NCBI GenBank assembly: GCA_027577415.1
Contig: JANBQS010000680.1
Span: 1-13,615 of the forward strand
Length of the DNA: 13,615 nt
Direction of reading: 5' to 3'
Source: Coemansia sp. RSA 922
Taxonomy: Eukaryota; Kickxellomycota; Kickxellomycetes; Kickxellales; Kickxellaceae
Part shown: in pieces, positions 7,503 to 13,615 of the stretch
Position numbering within the stretch: position 1 is the first letter of the stretch
Layout of the letters: every line of letters begins with the position of its first letter
Notes under the pieces: model-generated
The model's database searches: none
What the model was told of the DNA's origin: nothing
Seen by the model: only the letters and a program-made list of their open reading frames with translations
Position numbers and translations under genes: made by a program

Positions 7503-10500
7503 ATGTCGCGGTTTGCTACACCAAACCAGCCAGACCGGGCACCGTTTATGGTGTGGAACCTGGATCTGAACGAGGACGGCACAACCCCCAAGGACAAATC
7601 GGTAAGTAGTAGCGTCTAGGGGAGAGAAAAAAAGGGGAAAGGACCTAGCTGGTATCCCTCAAACTAACAAACGTCTTCTTGTTCTGTTGTAGTTTATTCG
7701 GCTGCCATCAGTGCTGAGCCAGTCCTGTGCTATCAGGTTCCGCATACTGATCGGATCGACAGCGTCCATTGACGCCACTTTGCACACCAACTACCCGTTG
7801 GATGGGTCACCCTATTCGCGTACAAAGTTCCACCCGAAGCGGTTCAACTTTGGCAGCAGCCAAACCGAGCTTATCTGCGAGTTCCGCATCCAGAGACCAG
7901 GTCCGTACCAGTACTACGTGAGCTACAAGAGCGTCGATGCCAGTGACGACGACCGCACCGACTCTATCTCTTGTGCAACGGATGCTAACCCTACGATGGA
8001 CCGCATCTACCGGGCGTTCAAGTCTCGCCGCACATCGACTTCGTACTTTCTCGTTGACCCGCAGTTGACGCTCGCCGGGCAGCCTCTACCACTGGATGCC
8101 ATCGTCCTACAGTCAGTCAGTCCCAAATGGCTGGGCCCCATGAAGCACTGGTCGCCGCATTTAGCGGCTAGTAGCAAAATGGGCTACAACATGCTGCATT
8201 TTATTCCCATGCAACAGCGCGGTGGGTCAGACTCGCCGTACTCGCTGTATAACCAGCTGGAGCTCTCAGATGAGCTGTTTGAGGAGCAAAAGACGGCCGA
8301 GCAGAAGGACCAGAAGCTGCGCGAGACGCTGCTCGAGATGGTGCACAAGCATCGGCTGCTGGGCGTCACCGACATGGTGTGGAACCATACGGCGTATAAC
8401 TCTGACTGGCTGCGCGATCATCCCGAAGCTGGTTTCAACTTGGAGAACTCGCCGCATTTGCGCAGCGCATATGAGCTGGATGCAGCGCTAGTGAATTTTT
8501 CGCGCGACCTGACTGACTACGGCTTGGATCGCATGGTAAATACAGTCGAGGATGTTGACCGGCTGCTGAAAGCTGTCGATGAACATGTGGTGCAGCCACT
8601 GAGGCTGTGGGAGTTTTACGTAATCGATGTTGACGCCGCTGTTGAGGCTGTGCGTGGTGCCTGGGATATTGCGACGGAGACAGTCGCTGCTGAGGACCAG
8701 TCGGCGCTCGAGAGGCTAAGCGGTGATGCGCGTAGCGAGTGGCTAAGGACGTATATAATAGGGAGCCACTCGAATGCCCTGGGCACGCGGTTCGGGCGCA
8801 CCATCGACCCGGCTCGCACGGCGGCAGTGCTCCGCTTGCTGGCTCACGACGACAGAGACTTGGCTATGACCCAGCTGCGCGAACTCTTGGATCTGCTCAA
8901 TCTGACGTACTACCGCGAGTACGACGCCGATGTAAAGGCAATCCGCAACAACATTGGCGAGCGCGTCAAGTACGAAAGGTTGGACCGCGGCAGCTGGAAA
9001 TTCGGCAAGCCCGTAGACTCGTCATTCCAGATTGTCGACCCGCTATTCACCACCGTCGAGGCGCGCACTGAGGGTGTCCCTGACGACCGGCTTCATTTGG
9101 CCAATAACGGCTGGATCTGGGGCGGCAACCCACTGGATAACTTTGCGGGCCCAGAGTCAAAGGCGTACTTGCAGCGTGCGGTGATTGTGTGGGGCGACTG
9201 TGTCAAGCTCAACTACGGCACTTGTCCCCAGGACAACCCGTGGCTGTGGGAGCATATGCGGCAGTACACCTTGCGCATGGCACGCGTATTCCACGGATTC
9301 CGCATCGACAACTGCCACAGCACTCCGATTGAACTGGCCGAGTATCTTTTGGACGAGGCGCGCAAGATCAACCCCAATATGTATGTCATTGCAGAGCTCT
9401 TCACGGGCTCTGAGGACACAGACCGCGTGTTTGTGCAGCGCTTGGGCATCAACTCGCTTATCCGCGAGGCTATGCAGGCCTGGGACTCTCATGAGATGTC
9501 GCGTTTGGCTCACCGCCACGGCGGCCGCCCCATCGGCTCACTGGCTGTCGACTGTCTAGGAGAACCGGGAGTTTTCATCGATGATGAGCATGGCGCTGCA
9601 CGTATTGACGCTGTGGTGGCACCGCTTAGCGGCTCACTGCCCCATGCTGTGTTCTTTGACTGCACGCACGACAACGAAGTGCCGGCACAGAAACGCACTG
9701 CCGAGGATGCCCTGCCTAACGCTGCCATTGTCGCGATGACGGCCTGTGCCTCGGGTAGCAACCGCGGCTATGACGAGCTGTACCCTGAGCTGCTCAATGT
9801 CGTCCATGAACGCCGTCGCTACGCAGAGCTTAAAGATCCGCTCAGTGTCGGTCTGGGCGAGGCGAAAGCAAAGCTTAACCGCCTTCACGCCGAGATTGCG
9901 CAGTACCAAGAGGTCCATGTGCACCATGAGACGGAGTACGTGACCATCCATCGTGTGCACCCGGTTACTCGTGAAGGCGTGCTGATGGTCGCTCATTGTG
10001 CGTTCAGAGGTGCTCCGTCGGAGTCGCACTTCGACAGCCCCAAGCTTTACGGCACGGCTGTCACTCCCGAGTTTGCCTACCGTCTGCGCCCCGAGGCTGG
10101 CGGCCATGTCCCAGTCGATGACGGTGTTCTGCATGGCCTGCCGTCGCAGCTCGAGCACTTGGCAGCTCCGCCCATTCACCAGCACCGCGATGACCGCGGA
10201 ATGTTCACGGAGCTGCGTCTGCCCGAGAACTTTGGTCCCGGCAGTGTTCTTGTCGTGCGCACTCGGCTGGTCGACTTTAAACCAAACCTTGACTGGAAGA
10301 TTCGCACTTGCGCCGACGAGGCTACTGCCCGCCTGACCCTGGGCGCACTCAATGCCGTGCTCTACCGCTGTGACGCCGAGGAGTGCGATACCATTGGGGA
10401 GGGCGTCTACGATGTGCCCAACCTGGGTACTTTGGCCTACTGCGGCATCCAGGGCTGGTACTCGCATCTCAAGCACATCATCCCAAACAACGATCTCGGC

Positions 10501-12282
10501 CACCCGCTCTGCGGCCACTTGCGCCAGGGATACTGGGCTCTGGACTATGTCTCTGGCCGCTTGCACAAGTACAGTGAGTACTACCCCGAGATTGCTCCCC
10601 TGGCGGCCTGGTTCGAAGAGCGCTGGGCTTTGGTCAAGCGCGTGCCAAACTTCCTTGTCCCTCGCTATTTCGCCCTGACCATGCACACCGCCTACCAGGC
10701 TTTGGTTCAGCGCGCACTCAAGCTCATGCCTGGCAAGGTTGTCAATAGCTCGCGATTCACTCACGAGCTGGCCCTGACATCCGTCCAGCTCCTGGGCCAC
10801 GTCAACAGTGCTGGACTGCGTCCTATTAGTGAGTCCAAGGCGGATTGCTCGATGAGCGCGGGTCTGCCGCATTTCACTACGCACCATATGCGCTGCTGGG
10901 GACGCGACGTGTTTATTGCTTTGGAAGGCCTATTGCTGAGCACTGGTCGCTTTGACGAGGCTCGCGACCATATCATTGCATTTGGCAGCACGCTGAAACA
11001 TGGCTTGATACCCAATCTGCTGGATACGGGTCGCTTCCCGCGATACAACGCGCGCGATGCCACTTGGTTCTGGCTCCAAGCCGTGCAGGCCTACTGCGCG
11101 CATGCGCCAGAGGGCCTTGACTTTATGTCTGTCAGCGTGCCGCGCAGATTCCCCGACGGCGAGACCTTTGTCGAGTGGGATAGCGACGAGGCCTTCAGCC
11201 GGTCGAGCACTATTGCCGAGCTAGTCCACGAGATCATGGAGCGCCACGCACGAGGTATCAGCTTCCGCGAGTGGAACGCTGGCCCGGCTCTGGACTCGCA
11301 GATGCGCGACGAGGGATTCAACGTCCAGATAGGAGTGGATTTCGCTTCCAATGGCTTTGTCAGCGGCGGCAACCAGTGGAACTGTGGTACGTGGATGGAC
11401 AAGATGGGGTCGTCCGACAAGGCTGGTATCCGCGGTGTGCCAGCTACGCCGCGTGACGGCGCTGACGTGGAGATTGTTGGCTTGCAAAAGTCTGCCTTGC
11501 GCTGGATCTCCGAGCTGTGCGACAGCGGTCGGTGGACACTGGGTGACACAGTTGTGGCGCCTGATGGCGCTCGCGTGACGTACCGCCAGTGGAACCAGCT
11601 GGTGCAGGACAACTTCGAGCGGTACTTCTGGATCCCATTGGATCCCCAAGACGATGCCGAGTACCATGTCAACTCGGCTCTGGTTAACCGCCGTGGCATA
11701 TACCGTGATACCTACGGCTCGTCGGCTGAGTGGACTGACTACCAGTTCCGTCCCAACATCCCCATTGCTATGACCGTGGCTCCCGAGTTGTTCGACTCCG
11801 AGCACACTCTTGTCTGCTTGCACAAGATGTGTGCTGTGCTGGCCGCGCCCCTCGGCATGCGCACTCTGGATCCCATGGATATGAGGTACCGCCCCTACTA
11901 CAACAATTCAGATGACTCGGGCGATGCTCTCGTGGCGCAAGGTATTAACTACCATCAGGGTCCTGAGTGGCTCTGGCTTACTGGCTACTACCTCCGCGCT
12001 CTGCTACAGTTTATGCGTGTGGCCGTAGAGAAGAAGGGCTTGGAGGCGGAGAGAGCACTGCGTACGGTGTACCATGAGCTGCATGCCAATATGGTTAATC
12101 TTAAACACCATATAGCGAGCTCGGCATACGCGGGTTTGCCAGAGTTGACAAACAAGGATGGCGCACATTGTCATGACTCGTGTGAATCGCAGGCGTGGAG
12201 CAGTGGGTGTCTGATCATTGCGCTCCACGAAATGGCTCAGCTTGAAGTAACTGTTCATCAGGTTTTGGATTCGCACGTGTGA
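7503..12282 (+). CDS. GDB1: Glycogen debranching enzyme (4-alpha-glucanotransferase / amylo-alpha-1,6-glucosidase)
   Basis: Two exons (7503-7601 and 7693-12282) encode a full-length 1562-residue enzyme; human AGL and yeast Gdb1 are about 1530. It works in the cytosol after phosphorylase, moving a maltotriosyl unit from a limit branch and then hydrolysing the remaining alpha-1,6 glucose. The N-terminal half is a GH13-type transferase. FRIDNCHST holds the nucleophile Asp572, AELFTGSE the acid/base Glu601 and CTHDNE the stabilising Asp693. The C-terminal half is the GH133 glucosidase, with MRCWGRDVFIALEG, RYNARDATWFWLQ and CGTWMDKMGSS (general acid Asp1269). The base is probably Glu1531 (CESQAWS) or, less likely, Glu1458 (GPEW); I could not settle this from memory. 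Both active sites look intact. Codons are much more GC-rich at third positions than in the downstream genes, consistent with strong expression. The start ATG has the context AACCATGT. Confidence 0.97.
7602..7692 (+). other. Intron in the glycogen debranching enzyme gene
   Basis: The donor is TCG|GTAAGT, a CTAAC branch site lies at 7664-7668, and the acceptor is TTGTAG|TTT after a T-rich tract. Phase-0 splicing joins PKDKS to FIRLPSVLSQ. Reading into the intron meets a stop (TAG at 7617-7619). Confidence 0.92.
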
Positions 12283-12376
12283 GTGAGCTTTTCTCCTTTT
12301 TTCTTTTCTGTTCAATTCAATTCAACTTTTTTTCTTCTTTCCTTTCTTTTTTTTATATGCACTACAAATTCCACAG
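12283..12376 (+). promoter_or_regulatory. Very short gap between GDE stop and Bos1-like start
   Basis: These 94 nt are almost entirely pyrimidine-rich, with T-runs at about 12298-12307 and 12340-12354, and end in CACAG directly before the next ATG. They must hold the GDE 3' end and the SNARE promoter if the genes are transcribed separately. Including the last GDE bases, the stretch starts with GTGAGT (12279) and ends with CAG (12376), so it has intron-like borders. Confidence 0.5.
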
Positions 12377-13006
12377 ATGACTAGCGAGTACAATGCAGCA
12401 CAACGGCTGCTGCACAAGATAAAGCAGAGTGTTAGCGAGTTCGAACTCAACAACACCGGAGGTAATACCAATGTCGTCGAAGCAGCGGTCGCCCAAGACC
12501 TACAGACCCTGAGTAAGGGTATTGCAGAGTATCGTATACTGGGTCGCCAGGAATCGAATGAGCGTAAACGTAAAACCATGTTGGACAGAGCTACCTCTAT
12601 GGCTGATGACCATGAACTCTTGAAGCGGCGATTCGATAAGCTTAAGCTCCGTAAAAACGAGCGAGAGAACTATACACAAGAACGCAGTGAGCTATTCCAA
12701 GGCGGTAGTGGTGTGGCGTTGGATACGGCTATTACGGTGGATGAGGACGCGTTCTGGGGGAGAAGCGAAAGAGCTCTGGATGGGTTTATTGCACAGGGGA
12801 TGGCTTCCTTGGATAACCTAAGGGAACAGAGAGGATTGTTGGAGGGGACGAGAAGAAGATTGTGGAATGCTGGTGGTACTTTGGGACTATCAAAATCGGT
12901 TATTACGTATATTAATAGGAGAACTGCACAGGATAAGATATTTTTGGTCGCTGGTATGCTCTTGACCTGTTTGGGTATTTACTTTATTGTGCATTACTTT
13001 GGATAA
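12377..13006 (+). CDS. BOS1: Bos1/membrin-type Qb-SNARE (ER-Golgi transport)
   Basis: This intronless 209-residue tail-anchored SNARE belongs to the Bos1/GOSR2 group, which pairs with Sed5, Bet1 and Sec22-type partners to fuse ER-derived vesicles with the Golgi. The N-terminal half is a helical bundle region rich in Lys, Glu and Gln (about 1-110). The SNARE motif spans about 125-180 and contains LDNLREQRGLLEGTRRRLW, with Gln151 the likely zero-layer glutamine. It is followed by the family-typical LGLSKSVITYINRRTAQDK and a C-terminal membrane anchor (about 188-207) with the GMLLTC block shared with membrin, ending HYFG. Length agrees with GOSR2 (212) and is a little shorter than yeast Bos1 (244). 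The start ATG lacks a purine at -3, unlike most starts here, but no in-frame upstream ATG exists. Codons are more AT-rich than in GDE. Confidence 0.9.
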   Translation: MTSEYNAAQRLLHKIKQSVSEFELNNTGGNTNVVEAAVAQDLQTLSKGIAEYRILGRQESNERKRKTMLDRATSMADDHELLKRRFDKLKLRKNERENYTQERSELFQGGSGVALDTAITVDEDAFWGRSERALDGFIAQGMASLDNLREQRGLLEGTRRRLWNAGGTLGLSKSVITYINRRTAQDKIFLVAGMLLTCLGIYFIVHYFG

Positions 13007-13108
13007 TTTATACTACGGTTATTTTCAGGAAATTTATCTGTTGGGATTGAATTGTCAAAACACACTTTTGTTCTGCTCTGCAAAATATAATTTTTATAAA
13101 TATTAATA
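13007..13108 (+). promoter_or_regulatory. AT-rich intergenic promoter/terminator
   Basis: These 102 nt hold the SNARE 3' end and the start region of the next gene. A TTTATAAAT sequence (13093-13101) lies only about 8-16 nt before the ATG, too close to be a usual TATA element. The upstream AAAATATAAT (13082-13091) is another option. No discrete terminator was recognised. Confidence 0.35.
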
Positions 13109-13615
13109 ATGGATAGCGATATTAGTCTTTTAGAATTGGAATGTGCTAAAGAGCGTTTGAATATACACTATAGGTCTGAAATTTTGTCTATTGCCCAGTT
13201 CTATGGACAATGCCCTCAAGCTCAAAATGCTCGTATACGTGGGTTGGGTAATAACGAACTAACCATTGAATGGGAAATACCCAGCAAAGACGGTACTTGT
13301 ACCCAGAGTACGTCACTTGCGATGACCAAAACAACGAGTACTACTATGCGTCAAGTATTGGACATTGCCGAAAACGCACGCATTGCACTTTATGCCATGT
13401 CCACTGCCCTCCAGCAGTCAGGCGATATGCTTCCAACACCCATCGAGTTCCATTTGCCAACACAGCCTATCATGGTATCAGTGCTGGGTGGGCTCCTTGC
13501 ACTATTGGTTTTGGCACTTGGGTATCCCAGTAGCCTGGCTGAGCTAGTTTACTGGTTGCTTCCGCAGAGAGTGTTCCAGCTGGTGCTTTATACGTTGGCT
13601 GGCGTGCATTTTGTG
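13109..13615 (+). CDS. DUF2470-like membrane protein (partial, C terminus beyond window)
   Basis: An ATG at 13109 with A at -3 opens a frame of 169 codons running off the window end without a stop. Residues about 12-105 resemble the DUF2470 fold found with FMN-binding split-barrel/heme-utilisation proteins. They comprise a helix with a His (ERLNIHYRSEILSIAQFYG), an Ala-Arg-Ile-Gly-Leu strand (ARIRGLGNNELTIEWEI), a Ser/Thr/Met strand and a helix with RQVLDIAENARIALYAM. A hydrophobic segment follows at about 130-150 (SVLGGLLALLVLALGYP), and the last residues begin a second one (VFQLVLYTLAGVHFV). Fungi have ER or membrane proteins that join DUF2470 to C-terminal membrane helices, which fits, but their function is not established. 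The family call rests on pattern memory; the reading frame itself is well supported by its length and composition. Confidence 0.65.
   Translation, partial: MDSDISLLELECAKERLNIHYRSEILSIAQFYGQCPQAQNARIRGLGNNELTIEWEIPSKDGTCTQSTSLAMTKTTSTTMRQVLDIAENARIALYAMSTALQQSGDMLPTPIEFHLPTQPIMVSVLGGLLALLVLALGYPSSLAELVYWLLPQRVFQLVLYTLAGVHFV

Noticed and set aside
9634..10887. 417-codon open frame on the minus strand inside GDE
   Set aside because: It lies fully antisense to the strongly supported GDE coding exon and resembles no family. Long antisense frames are expected opposite GC-rich, biased codons.
11091..11823. Two overlapping minus-strand frames of about 200 codons in the GDE C-terminal region
   Set aside because: They are antisense shadows of the GH133 domain, with no recognisable motifs.
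13270..13547. Plus-strand frames of 87 and 60 codons near the right end
   Set aside because: They are in other frames of the partial DUF2470-like gene and lack its ordered helix/strand and membrane pattern.
1..13615. Possibility of a biosynthetic cluster, mobile element or defence system
   Set aside because: The genes are unrelated housekeeping functions, and no transposase, terminal repeats, CRISPR-like array or tRNA was found on reading both strands.

Overview
The window is ordinary nuclear chromosomal DNA from a fungus. The genes are split by a few short GT-AG introns (69, 91 and 186 nt) with CTNAY-type branch sites, leaders are pyrimidine-rich, and intergenic gaps are about 90-310 nt. 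The gene set includes ketopantoate hydroxymethyltransferase, which animals lack, a yeast-like D-xylulose kinase and an eukaryotic two-activity glycogen debranching enzyme. Compact spacing and few introns would suit an early-diverging lineage such as Kickxellomycotina, but that placement is a guess.

Layout, left to right: (1) minus strand 1-2951, a large actin/endocytosis-type adaptor with three SH3 domains, proline-rich and acidic linkers and the start of a coiled coil; its C terminus leaves the window at base 1. (2) minus strand 3175-3864, the copper chaperone for Cu/Zn superoxide dismutase (CCS). (3) A 297-nt divergent promoter with three copies of a 10-bp motif. (4) plus strand 4162-5835, D-xylulose kinase. 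(5) plus strand 6129-7190, ketopantoate hydroxymethyltransferase with one intron and a likely mitochondrial presequence. (6) plus strand 7503-12282, full-length glycogen debranching enzyme with one intron. (7) plus strand 12377-13006, a Bos1/membrin-type Qb-SNARE only 94 nt downstream. (8) plus strand 13109 to the window end, the N-terminal part of a DUF2470-like membrane protein.

The genes do not form a pathway. They cover endocytic scaffolding, copper delivery, pentose catabolism, pantothenate/CoA synthesis, glycogen breakdown and ER-Golgi fusion, which is typical housekeeping content. I found no mobile element, CRISPR array, tRNA or rRNA, and no convincing new multi-gene system.

The observations most worth a second look are local. 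The adaptor's 186-nt intron is a multiple of three and stays open until its own acceptor TAG, so retention would give a short isoform with a hydrophobic tail. The GDE-Bos1 gap looks like an intron whose removal would leave the GDE protein unchanged and create an ATGA stop/start overlap. An AP-1/Gcn4-type heptamer sits at the centre of a 21-bp palindrome inside the CCS coding region. A repeated decamer lies in the CCS/xylulokinase promoter. The CCS C terminus may resemble a peroxisomal signal.
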